From: Ruminococcaceae bacterium UBA7101
Lineage (GTDB): Bacteria; Bacillota; Clostridia; Oscillospirales; Acutalibacteraceae
Direction of reading: 5' to 3'
Length of the DNA stretch: 53,047 nt
NCBI GenBank assembly: GCA_002493325.1
Contig: DKYL01000008.1
Coordinates: 1 to 53,047, forward strand
The notes beneath the pieces were generated by a model. That model saw only the letters and a program-made list of their open reading frames with translations, searched no databases and was not told where the DNA came from. A program made the position numbers and the translations under genes. Of this stretch, positions 1 to 6,667 are shown in pieces (position 1 is the stretch's first letter; each line of letters starts with the position of its first letter).

Positions 1-96
1 ACCGATAGAATCGAGCCAATTCTGAGCTGCTTCCTTTAATTCATCGCAACACCAGTTTGACAATAATTTTTTTGTTCTCTCAATAGCCTTCTCCAT
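1..96 (-). CDS. Partial CDS, unknown small helical protein (3' end outside window)
   Basis: The first 32 codons of a minus-strand gene are visible, beginning MEKAIERTKKLL; the rest lies before position 1. An AGGGAGAAT ribosome binding site sits 5-12 bases upstream, inside the last codons of the DUF188 gene. Only 2 bases separate that gene's stop from this ATG, so translation is probably coupled and this is the distal member of the operon starting at 2013. The visible stretch is amphipathic helix with a Cys-Cys pair near residue 20. I do not recognise the family and propose no function. Confidence 0.55.
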   Translation of the reverse strand, partial: MEKAIERTKKLLSNWCCDELKEAAQNWLDSIG

Positions 97-98
97 AA

Positions 99-533
99 TT
101 ATTCTCCCTTTAATAATTTATTCAATGAATCAATGAATGCTTTATCGTTTTCATTGGTTCTTTTCTTTGGACCTTTCAGGCGTGCACCTGCCATTCTTGC
201 TTTCTTTGATTCATACCTTGTGGTGAGAAGCATTGTTAGGTTGCTGTCATTGATAATAAGTCCATTTTGAGTAATAGGCTTACCGCCTTTAGACAGCACC
301 ATTGCAGAGAGTCCGTAGTCCTGCGTAATGACAATATCGCCTCGACTAACTTGATTGACAAGTGCAAAATCAACGCTGTCAGCACCCTTTGAAACGGTTA
401 CGGTTTTTGCGTAATTACTGTTTATAATGTGACTTGTATCACAAAATACAATGACCTCAATTTTATTCTCTTTTGCTATTTCGATTGTCTGCTTAACAAC
501 TGGACAACCATCTGCATCAATTAAAATTTTCAT
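99..533 (-). CDS. YaiI/YqxD family protein (DUF188, UPF0178)
   Basis: A 144-residue protein of the expected full length for the DUF188/UPF0178 family. The N-terminus MKILIDADGCPV carries the family DADGCP signature, followed by a PIN-like alternation of beta strands and helices and a second acidic motif near residue 72 (ITQDYGL). A basic Lys/Arg-rich tail follows from about residue 108. The family is structurally PIN-like and widely annotated as uncharacterised; no substrate can be assigned. It lies in a packed operon, 3 bases after the GNAT gene stop and 2 bases before the next gene's start, which suggests cotranscription rather than a shared biochemical pathway. Confidence 0.9.
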   Translation of the reverse strand: MKILIDADGCPVVKQTIEIAKENKIEVIVFCDTSHIINSNYAKTVTVSKGADSVDFALVNQVSRGDIVITQDYGLSAMVLSKGGKPITQNGLIINDSNLTMLLTTRYESKKARMAGARLKGPKKRTNENDKAFIDSLNKLLKGE

Positions 534-536
534 TAA

Positions 537-1040
537 TTATCCGATTACTTCCATCTCAATACAATTCCAAGTTTCACCCATACACTGATAACTTTCAGGT
601 ATTTCCTGTTCAACTGTCTTAAAACCGCAGGAAAGATAGCATTGAATGGCAGGGGTATTATTTTCAAAAACACCCAGCGTTACTTTGTCAGCCTTTAATT
701 CCTCAAAGGCATATTTCAATGCAGACAAAACAAGCTGTTTTCCATAACCCTGTCCTCTTTTCGTGTCGTCAACGATTACAAAACCGAGCCGGGCAATCTT
801 TCTTTCATCATCAATAAATCGTATTGTAAGATGTCCGATAATTCCGTTTTCGTCAACAGCGGTTAATTTACACAAATCCTCATCACTATACTGCGTATAG
901 TAACTGTTCATATCCTCGGCAGTTATCGGATAGCTCTCATATCTGTCCGCACTCCATTGACGAAAGGCATATTCGTTTTTCAGCCATTGTGTTATTTCAC
1001 GGGCATCACTATCCATATAATGTCTTAAAGCTAACATCAT
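537..1040 (-). CDS. GNAT family N-acetyltransferase
   Basis: A 167-residue GNAT fold protein. Motif A for acetyl-CoA pyrophosphate binding is clear as RGQGYGKQL around residue 95, preceded by the beta-4 strand (LGFVIVDD) and followed by the CYLSCGFK segment near the C-terminus. The layout resembles RimJ/RimL-type or small-molecule acetyltransferases, but the acceptor cannot be read from sequence. Two in-frame ATG codons are possible (1040 and 1037); the GGGAG ribosome binding site lies in the last codons of the upstream gene and fits the second slightly better. The stop-to-start distance to both neighbours is at most 3 bases, so it is a middle gene of the operon starting at 2013. Confidence 0.88.
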   Translation of the reverse strand: MMLALRHYMDSDAREITQWLKNEYAFRQWSADRYESYPITAEDMNSYYTQYSDEDLCKLTAVDENGIIGHLTIRFIDDERKIARLGFVIVDDTKRGQGYGKQLVLSALKYAFEELKADKVTLGVFENNTPAIQCYLSCGFKTVEQEIPESYQCMGETWNCIEMEVIG

Positions 1041-1526
1041 CTACTCCCAAATAAACTCAATCTCATTTGTATTAAGCACTAAAATACAACTATTATAAAC
1101 AACTCTTTTGTATTTAAGCCAAATGTGAAGTTCAATAGCTAAGTTTCTTATGTTCGGAGAAACATTCGTATTGCTGTATTCCCAAGCCCAATAATTTTTC
1201 TCTTTTCGTTTTTTTATTTCTTTATTTGCTATTTCTGTAAATTCTTCAACCGAAATAATTTTACCTTTGTAATTATTGTTTTTATCAATGGAAGTTTCTA
1301 AATGAACATCACAAAATAATTCATCTTCAAGTTTGCATTTAATATGGCATTTAGTAAAATCTTTATATTTTTCAGCAAAGGTTGTATCAGTATAATCCTG
1401 CGGATAAAAATGCGTTTCAAAGCTTAATGTCAACACATTATCAATATAAGAAACATTGTATAAATCCTGATCGTGAAGAATGCCGTCAGGAATATGATTT
1501 TCACTCATGATATATTTTTCAGTCAT
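1041..1526 (-). CDS. Unknown protein, 161 residues
   Basis: The reading frame is open further upstream, but that part overlaps the phosphatase gene in another frame. I chose the ATG at 1526 because CAGGAG lies 6-11 bases before it; an ATG at 1508 is a weaker alternative. The protein has a beta-rich first half (residues 20-60), a lysine-rich stretch (KEIKKRKEKNYWAWEY) and an aromatic C-terminus. No signal peptide or membrane segment is visible. I do not recognise the family. Composition and size are compatible with an immunity-type or ligand-binding protein, but nothing proves that. It sits 19 bases after the phosphatase stop and abuts the GNAT start. Confidence 0.7.
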   Translation of the reverse strand: MTEKYIMSENHIPDGILHDQDLYNVSYIDNVLTLSFETHFYPQDYTDTTFAEKYKDFTKCHIKCKLEDELFCDVHLETSIDKNNNYKGKIISVEEFTEIANKEIKKRKEKNYWAWEYSNTNVSPNIRNLAIELHIWLKYKRVVYNSCILVLNTNEIEFIWE

Positions 1527-1545
1527 TTTTTCTCCTGTAATTAAA

Positions 1546-2013
1546 TCAAAAATGATTAAAAGATTCAAGCAACGCTTTGCAACCGGCATAAATATCCTTA
1601 TAGCACCTGTCAAAATCACGGGTGTACCAAGGGTCGGAAACATCGGCGTTGCTGCCTGTGTATTCCATCAGTTTATGGATTTTGCTGTCCTTATCTCCGC
1701 CGAGAATACGAGTCATATTGCGGATGTTGGCACTGTCCATACCGATGAACAAATCGTATTTATCGTAATCGCTTGCTTTAAGCTGAACGGCTCTTTTACC
1801 GCTTGGGTCAATACCGTGACTTTCAAGAACAGCCTTTGCAGGCGGATAAACAGGATTGCCCACACTGTTCCATATTTCTTCTGTACTGGTGGCAGAAGAG
1901 GAAATTACAAAATCATTCTCCAACCCTCTGCTCTTAACCATATCTTTTAACACAAATTCAGCCATCGGCGAACGGCAAATGTTGCCGTGGCACACAAACA
2001 TAATCTTAATCAT
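1546..2013 (-). CDS. Low molecular weight protein-tyrosine phosphatase
   Basis: A 155-residue protein with the family active-site loop CHGNICRS at residues 8-15 (C-x5-R-S) directly after the first beta strand, and the catalytic general-acid Asp in the DPWYTRDF segment near residue 126. Length is normal for bacterial LMW-PTPs, which dephosphorylate protein tyrosines or arginines (compare YwlE/Wzb). No capsule genes or tyrosine kinase are nearby, so the substrate is unknown. There is no Shine-Dalgarno before the ATG, and the promoter at 2020-2048 places the predicted +1 at or next to the start codon. It is the first gene of the minus-strand operon running to position 1. Confidence 0.93.
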   Translation of the reverse strand: MIKIMFVCHGNICRSPMAEFVLKDMVKSRGLENDFVISSSATSTEEIWNSVGNPVYPPAKAVLESHGIDPSGKRAVQLKASDYDKYDLFIGMDSANIRNMTRILGGDKDSKIHKLMEYTGSNADVSDPWYTRDFDRCYKDIYAGCKALLESFNHF

Positions 2014-2019
2014 AATTAT

Positions 2020-2048
2020 ATGATATTTTATTAGTGAGTCATTGTCAA
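2020..2048 (-). promoter_or_regulatory. Sigma-A-type promoter predicting a leaderless LMW-PTP mRNA
   Basis: On the minus strand TTGACA (2048-2043) is followed by a 17-base spacer and TATCAT (2025-2020). Only 6 bases (2019-2014) separate the -10 box from the ATG at 2013, so the usual +1 position coincides with the start codon. This fits the missing ribosome binding site. Confidence 0.6.
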
Positions 2049-2100
2049 TAAAAATGATTATTTATATCAAATGGCAATATAGCAATATTATGAAAACACA

Positions 2101-2129
2101 TTGATAAAATATACCGCTTATGATACAAT
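2101..2129 (+). promoter_or_regulatory. Sigma-A promoter of the EEP/824-aa operon
   Basis: TTGATA (2101-2106), a 17-base spacer and TACAAT (2124-2129), with an extended TGa just before the -10 box. The predicted start lies about 20 bases before the AAAGGGAGA ribosome binding site of the gene at 2158. Confidence 0.75.
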
Positions 2130-2157
2130 GACTATATATAATTAAAGGGAGATTTGT

Positions 2158-3057
2158 ATGGGATACAAAATAGGTTCTTTTAATCTTTGTAATTTTAACT
2201 ACCAATCTAATAAAGATATAAAAAAATCATTTGATAGCATTGCCAACATTATCAGAAGTGAGGGCTATGACATTGTAGCTTTGCAAGAAGTTTTATCAGA
2301 AAATACCCTAAAACTACTCCTTAAGTATCTAGGATTTGCATGGAAATATACTTTTGAAATTCCAATCACTCAAATGAAAGACAGACGCGGAGAGGGATAT
2401 GCCTACATATGGAATTCCCGCAGAATTGATTTAGTAAAAAAAGAAGACGGCAATTTTACATATCCGTCAATATGGAAACAATACTCTAAAACATATGGTG
2501 AATTGATTAGGAATCCATATTATGCTCGTTTTTCTCCAAACGGATTACCAGGTGGTTCTTTTTTTGAAATAAGGTTAATTAATACTCACATGTTATATGG
2601 TAGTGTTGTAAATGACAGAAAAAAAGAGTTTGATATACTTATAAAAAGTATTTACAATAATATTTCCGACCGCAGATATGGGAACAATATGCCGGCCTAC
2701 ACAATACTTCTTGGTGATTATAATTTAAACTTGAACAGAGAATATACTACTTCTCCTTATCTTGCCGAAACAGTTTACATAGATAACGGACGAATCACAA
2801 AAACCATTATTACGGTTCAAGATGAACTTACAACTATAAAGAGACCGGTCAGTGATGAAAATGGAAATACGGTCTGTGACGGATACTCAAATAACTTTGA
2901 TCACTTTTCTTATGATTGTGCATATGAAAATGTAATAACATTAAAAAGCAGTAAAGTTGAGGCAGTCGAAAAATACTATAAGAGTGATTTTGTTAAATAC
3001 CATAGAGAAATATCAGATCATGTTCCAATTTCAATGGAATTGGATTTATTCGTATAA
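2158..3057 (+). CDS. Endonuclease/exonuclease/phosphatase (EEP, DNase I-like) family protein
   Basis: A 299-residue soluble protein with the ordered EEP motifs: a strand-1 Asn in GSFNLCNF (residues 7-13), metal-ligand Glu44 in ALQEV, the RNPYYARF segment (118-125), catalytic His144 in LINTHM, GDYN at 186-189, and the terminal SDH at 286-288. No signal peptide is visible, so it should act in the cytoplasm on DNA, RNA, inositol phosphates or a phospholipid; the sequence does not decide which. The central insertion (residues 70-115) is not typical of ExoIII/APE1, so ordinary base-excision repair is unlikely. It has its own strong promoter and is followed after 12 bases by the 824-aa gene. Both genes are more AT-rich than their neighbours. 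Confidence 0.88.
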   Translation: MGYKIGSFNLCNFNYQSNKDIKKSFDSIANIIRSEGYDIVALQEVLSENTLKLLLKYLGFAWKYTFEIPITQMKDRRGEGYAYIWNSRRIDLVKKEDGNFTYPSIWKQYSKTYGELIRNPYYARFSPNGLPGGSFFEIRLINTHMLYGSVVNDRKKEFDILIKSIYNNISDRRYGNNMPAYTILLGDYNLNLNREYTTSPYLAETVYIDNGRITKTIITVQDELTTIKRPVSDENGNTVCDGYSNNFDHFSYDCAYENVITLKSSKVEAVEKYYKSDFVKYHREISDHVPISMELDLFV

Positions 3058-3069
3058 GGAGAATATTAT

Positions 3070-5544
3070 ATGTTTAGGAAAAATAAAGAAATTACAGCAT
3101 TAGCAAAGCAAGCACAGGATGACAGAAATTTTTTTGCAGAACAAATGCAAAAAGACAGAGAATATTTAGCAAAACAATTAGCCTCCATAAAAGCTCCAGT
3201 TCAAACAATTAAAAATGAAACAACTGAACAAATAAATGATATTGATAAGAAAAAAGCTGCCTATGCACTGAATATGTGCACAGTATCGGTTTCACAAATC
3301 ATTGATTATAATGATGTTTATGTTCTTGAACAAGAATATGAAGCTATTCTTAACAATTTGAATTTGGAAAAAATCATTAAGGATGAAGCACTCTTAAAAA
3401 CATTAAAACTGCTTCTTGACACGATAACTTTTTTTAGAATACAGGAAAAAGAGAAAGAAATTATTGAAAAAGAATATCAAAACAAATTAAAAAATGCTAT
3501 CTGGGGTTCAATGCCAAACCCTGCTGTTATTCTTGCAACGGGAAATCCTTATGCTATGATTGCTGCTCTTGCAACACAAGTTGGCATTGGATATATGAAT
3601 TACCGCAAAAATAAGAACGATGCTACAATTGAAAAGGACCAAAGAAACTGGGAACTCCAAAAATCTGCAATTGAGCAATTCAACGGCATTCGCAGAGAGC
3701 TTTTTGATGCTTCATGGAGATTAAGCGATAAATATCAATTTCCGGAAGAATATCGTCTTACCGAAAAACAAATAAAACAATATGACCATATTTTAATGGA
3801 CAAAAATTATATAAGGAAATACGAAAGACTCTCATCTATTGCCGATAATTTTAAAGCTTACCCGTATTTTTGGTATTATTTAGGAAATACAGCAAACATG
3901 ATTTCTGCTGACAATCAATTAAATATATCAGAAGAAGATAGAAATAAATATCAGTCACTTGCAATTGAGCACTTTAGCAAATTTGAAGAACTTGATAATA
4001 TCAGCATTTTAAGAGAAGACTTAATTGCATCTTCCTGTTATATAGAACACGCGGAATTATTAACAGTAAGAAATGAAGATAAAACTAAAATAAGTGCTTT
4101 AATAAAAAAAGCAATTTCAAAATGCGGCGGTGACTGCGATGTGCTGCAAATTTGTGCAATATCATATTTAAAAATAAACGCAGTGGAAGATGCAAAACCT
4201 ATATTCAAACAACTTATTGTAGAAGGCTATAACCAAAAAGCAAATTCACAGTTATTGAGTTGTATTTATGTATCAGAAGCATTGTTAAATAACCGCAATG
4301 CAAGATTTGAGTATAACTCCTTAAAACTTTTGATTTCTCCAAATCAAGATTATTTGCTGAAAATGCCGATTGATCAAAAACTGCTTGAAAATAAAAATGA
4401 TGCCCCACGTAAATTCGAAATTATAATAAATGATTATATTGACATGCAAAAAGAGATTCTATTTAAAGAATATAGAGATGTGATAGCAATTTATGCAAAT
4501 AGATACAATGAAAAATTTGATAATTGTATTCCAAAAAAGAACACGAACAGAAAGGACAAATCTATAAATAATATTGATGAATTTATTCGATTGTCTGTAG
4601 AAACCGGCTTTCCCGATAACGCTATTGATGTTCTTAACAATATGATTGACGGAATCAATGACCTTGGACTTAAAGAAACGGACGTAGAAATTATTAAGAG
4701 AAAAATTTACAGTAATGGAAGTGAAGAAAAAACCGCTATCGAGAAGTTGACCGAACTAATATACGGAGAATCAGATAATCAAAAACCAGATATCAAAAAA
4801 CTGCTTGCAGAAATTAATTTTAATGAATTTGCAAACAACTATATCGAGCAACTTATCGCAAACCTAAAAAATTTAATATATTCAATAGACAACTTTTTGG
4901 AATTATCAGAATCGGAAACAGTGTTATATAAGTTTTGCAGAAAAAACAATATTATCTTATCTGCGAAATACAGCAACTATCATATATATGAAAAAACATT
5001 GCCTTCGCTGATAGATAATATTCAAAATAAAGAAGAAATTGAAAAGAAAAAAGAACTCAAGGGCATGATTAAAGATTATGCTGATAAAATTATAAATTCC
5101 AATTCGTTTGATATGATAATTTTTGGCGAAAATGCATCTACCGACCAAAAAATCCGTTCTTACCAAACATCAAAACTCAAATATGATGTTATTCTGGGAG
5201 TGGGAGGAACGCAGATTAAAGAAAACGAAATTCTTGCTGTTCTTGATAACAATGGAGAAGCTGTTATTGCAAACAACACTGTTTTGGATAGTTTGATTTT
5301 CACGACCGTCGGTATAGGCAGAATTGAAATTACAATAAAAAAGAATGGTGAAACCAAAAAGGAAGTAAGGAAATCACTTGTTCCTTATGACAAAGTTACA
5401 TATAAACACGGCAGTTTAACTATAAAAGGATATAAATACAACGCTGATAAATATCTTGACTTAAATAATTTATTTATGTTGATACAGAGTATTAAAGATG
5501 AACTTAAGAAACATAAACAGCAAGAGTATCAACAACTGCATTAA
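3070..5544 (+). CDS. Large coiled-coil / helical-repeat protein with possible C-terminal PH-like domain, unknown family
   Basis: An 824-residue protein with an AAGGAG ribosome binding site, 12 bases after the EEP gene. Residues 3-60 form a charged coiled coil. A Gly/Ala-rich hydrophobic patch at 148-176 (PNPAVILATGNPYAMIAALATQ) could be a membrane-associated hairpin or re-entrant helix. Residues 190-680 are long alternating helices resembling TPR/HEAT-like scaffolds. The last ~130 residues are beta-rich (EILAVLDN, LIFTTVGIG, YKHGSLTIKGY) and resemble bacterial PH-like sensor domains, though this is recognition by eye. No nucleotide-binding motif was found. The fixed order after a nuclease-fold enzyme suggests an effector plus scaffold or sensor pair. 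Function is unknown. Confidence 0.8.
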   Translation: MFRKNKEITALAKQAQDDRNFFAEQMQKDREYLAKQLASIKAPVQTIKNETTEQINDIDKKKAAYALNMCTVSVSQIIDYNDVYVLEQEYEAILNNLNLEKIIKDEALLKTLKLLLDTITFFRIQEKEKEIIEKEYQNKLKNAIWGSMPNPAVILATGNPYAMIAALATQVGIGYMNYRKNKNDATIEKDQRNWELQKSAIEQFNGIRRELFDASWRLSDKYQFPEEYRLTEKQIKQYDHILMDKNYIRKYERLSSIADNFKAYPYFWYYLGNTANMISADNQLNISEEDRNKYQSLAIEHFSKFEELDNISILREDLIASSCYIEHAELLTVRNEDKTKISALIKKAISKCGGDCDVLQICAISYLKINAVEDAKPIFKQLIVEGYNQKANSQLLSCIYVSEALLNNRNARFEYNSLKLLISPNQDYLLKMPIDQKLLENKNDAPRKFEIIINDYIDMQKEILFKEYRDVIAIYANRYNEKFDNCIPKKNTNRKDKSINNIDEFIRLSVETGFPDNAIDVLNNMIDGINDLGLKETDVEIIKRKIYSNGSEEKTAIEKLTELIYGESDNQKPDIKKLLAEINFNEFANNYIEQLIANLKNLIYSIDNFLELSESETVLYKFCRKNNIILSAKYSNYHIYEKTLPSLIDNIQNKEEIEKKKELKGMIKDYADKIINSNSFDMIIFGENASTDQKIRSYQTSKLKYDVILGVGGTQIKENEILAVLDNNGEAVIANNTVLDSLIFTTVGIGRIEITIKKNGETKKEVRKSLVPYDKVTYKHGSLTIKGYKYNADKYLDLNNLFMLIQSIKDELKKHKQQEYQQLH

Positions 5545-5617
5545 TTATCATATCACTATTTACAGTCCGATTTTTTCTTGGCAACTGCAATTAAATCGGT
5601 AGTTATGATTTGAGCTA

Positions 5618-5716
5618 TCGGTCATAATTTTTTACAAGATTGGTGATAAGGTGAAGGTTTAAGGCTGGTAACAGACAGACTGGACAGCAAAAATTATTAT
5701 ATGACAAATCCGAGCT
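5618..5716 (+). pseudogene. Degraded SH3-like domain remnant
   Basis: Frame +2 reads FYKIGDKVKV and then a stop at 5654. One base later, in the next frame, it reads KAGNRQTGQQKLLYDKSEL and stops. Removing one T of GTTT near 5657 would join them as YKIGDKVKVKAGN..., which resembles the bacterial SH3-like repeats at the ends of secreted amidases. There is no start codon or upstream domain, so this would be a 3' relic. The resemblance is by eye only. Confidence 0.3.
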
Positions 5717-5730
5717 TTGATAAGTAAGCG

Positions 5731-5767
5731 AAAAGAATGGGTGTAAATGCACTCATTCTTTTTATTT
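5731..5767 (+). terminator. Intrinsic terminator
   Basis: AAAAGAATGGGTG (5731-5743) pairs with CACTCATTCTTTT (5750-5762) across a 6-base loop with one G-U pair, followed by TTATTTG. It would end the EEP/824-aa transcript 190 bases after its last stop. The 285 bases before the GNAT gene otherwise hold only the SH3-like remnant and a promoter. Confidence 0.75.
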
Positions 5768-5768
5768 G

Positions 5769-5797
5769 TTGCTATTCATACTTTTTTGAATTATAAT
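5769..5797 (+). promoter_or_regulatory. Sigma-A promoter of GNAT/arsC-like/pepP operon
   Basis: TTGCTA (5769-5774), a 17-base spacer and a perfect TATAAT (5792-5797), 32 bases before the GNAT start codon. Confidence 0.7.
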
Positions 5798-5829
5798 ATA
5801 ATTTATAAACTTAATAAGGAGCACAAAAT

Positions 5830-6306
5830 ATGATAAGGCAAATCAATCAATCTGAAATTGATGAATGTGTTTCGGTAATTAAAAAGAGCTTTAAAGACAT
5901 TGCTGAAGAATTTAATATTACATTTGAAAATTCGCCAAACTATGTGTTTTTTTCAACCAACTATGAAAAGTTGAAAGCACAATTAGACAGCGGGCGTCTT
6001 ATGTTTGCAGATTTTGAGAATGAAAAGATAATCGGATACTATTCGCTTGATATATATGGCAACGAATGTGAAATAAACAATCTCTGTGTTTTGCCTCAAT
6101 ACAGACACAGCGGTAACGGTTCACAGCTATTAAAACACGCTGTAAATGTTGCTGAAGAAAAAAATCTGAAAAAAATAAATATCAGCATTGTTGAAGAAAA
6201 CAGCAAACTGAAAAAATGGTATGAGGATTTTGGATTTATACACACGCATACTAAAAAGTTTGACTTTTTCTCATTCACCTGCGGATATATGGAAATGATA
6301 CTATAA
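5830..6306 (+). CDS. GNAT family N-acetyltransferase
   Basis: A 158-residue GNAT protein. The acetyl-CoA loop is present as QYRHSGNGSQLL near residue 96 (RxxGxG form), preceded by the strand INNLCVLPQ and followed by the C-terminal WYEDFGF segment typical of motif B. The N-terminal part (VIKKSFKDIAEEFNIT) resembles acetyltransferases acting on small molecules, but the substrate cannot be assigned. AAGGAG lies 8 bases before the ATG, and a clear promoter starts at 5769. It is followed after 13 bases by the ArsC/Spx-like gene with its own ribosome binding site, so the three genes to 8457 are probably one transcript. Confidence 0.88.
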   Translation: MIRQINQSEIDECVSVIKKSFKDIAEEFNITFENSPNYVFFSTNYEKLKAQLDSGRLMFADFENEKIIGYYSLDIYGNECEINNLCVLPQYRHSGNGSQLLKHAVNVAEEKNLKKINISIVEENSKLKKWYEDFGFIHTHTKKFDFFSFTCGYMEMIL

Positions 6307-6319
6307 AAGGAGATATAAT

Positions 6320-6667
6320 ATGTTATTTGTTGAATACCCGAAATGCTCAACCTGTCAGAAGGCTAAAAAGTGGCTTGATGACAACGGAGTAAAATATGAT
6401 GACAGGCACATCAAGGAAAACAATCCTACCTTTGATGAACTAAAAGAATGGTATGAAAAAAGCGGATTACCGCTTAAAAAATTTTTTAACACCAGCGGTA
6501 TGCTTTATAAATCCATGCAGTTAAAGGACAAGCTGCCTGAAATGAGCGAGGATGAGCAGCTTCAGCTTCTGGCAACAGACGGTATGCTTGTAAAAAGACC
6601 GCTGCTTATAGGTAACGATTTTGTGCTTTGCGGTTTCCGTGAAAAGGAATGGCAGGAAATCTTATGA
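6320..6667 (+). CDS. ArsC/Spx/YffB-family thioredoxin-fold protein
   Basis: A 115-residue protein of the ArsC/Spx superfamily. The N-terminal CSTC motif (Cys9, Cys12) follows the first strand as in Spx and YffB-type proteins, and the family VKRPLL segment with conserved Arg-Pro lies near residue 93. The two-Cys motif argues against a classical single-Cys glutaredoxin-coupled arsenate reductase, and no ars genes are nearby. Spx-type regulation through RNA polymerase would need a longer C-terminal region, so a YffB/ArsC-like reductase is the better guess. Its TGA overlaps the ATG of the aminopeptidase (ATGA), indicating translational coupling. Confidence 0.85.
   Translation: MLFVEYPKCSTCQKAKKWLDDNGVKYDDRHIKENNPTFDELKEWYEKSGLPLKKFFNTSGMLYKSMQLKDKLPEMSEDEQLQLLATDGMLVKRPLLIGNDFVLCGFREKEWQEIL

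Noticed and set aside
1527..1643. N-terminal extension of the unknown gene at 1041-1526
   Set aside because: The extension overlaps the phosphatase in another frame, and a better ribosome binding site serves the ATG at 1526.
1507..1950. Plus-strand frame over the LMW-PTP gene
   Set aside because: Antisense to the phosphatase with its CHGNICRS motif; no ribosome binding site.
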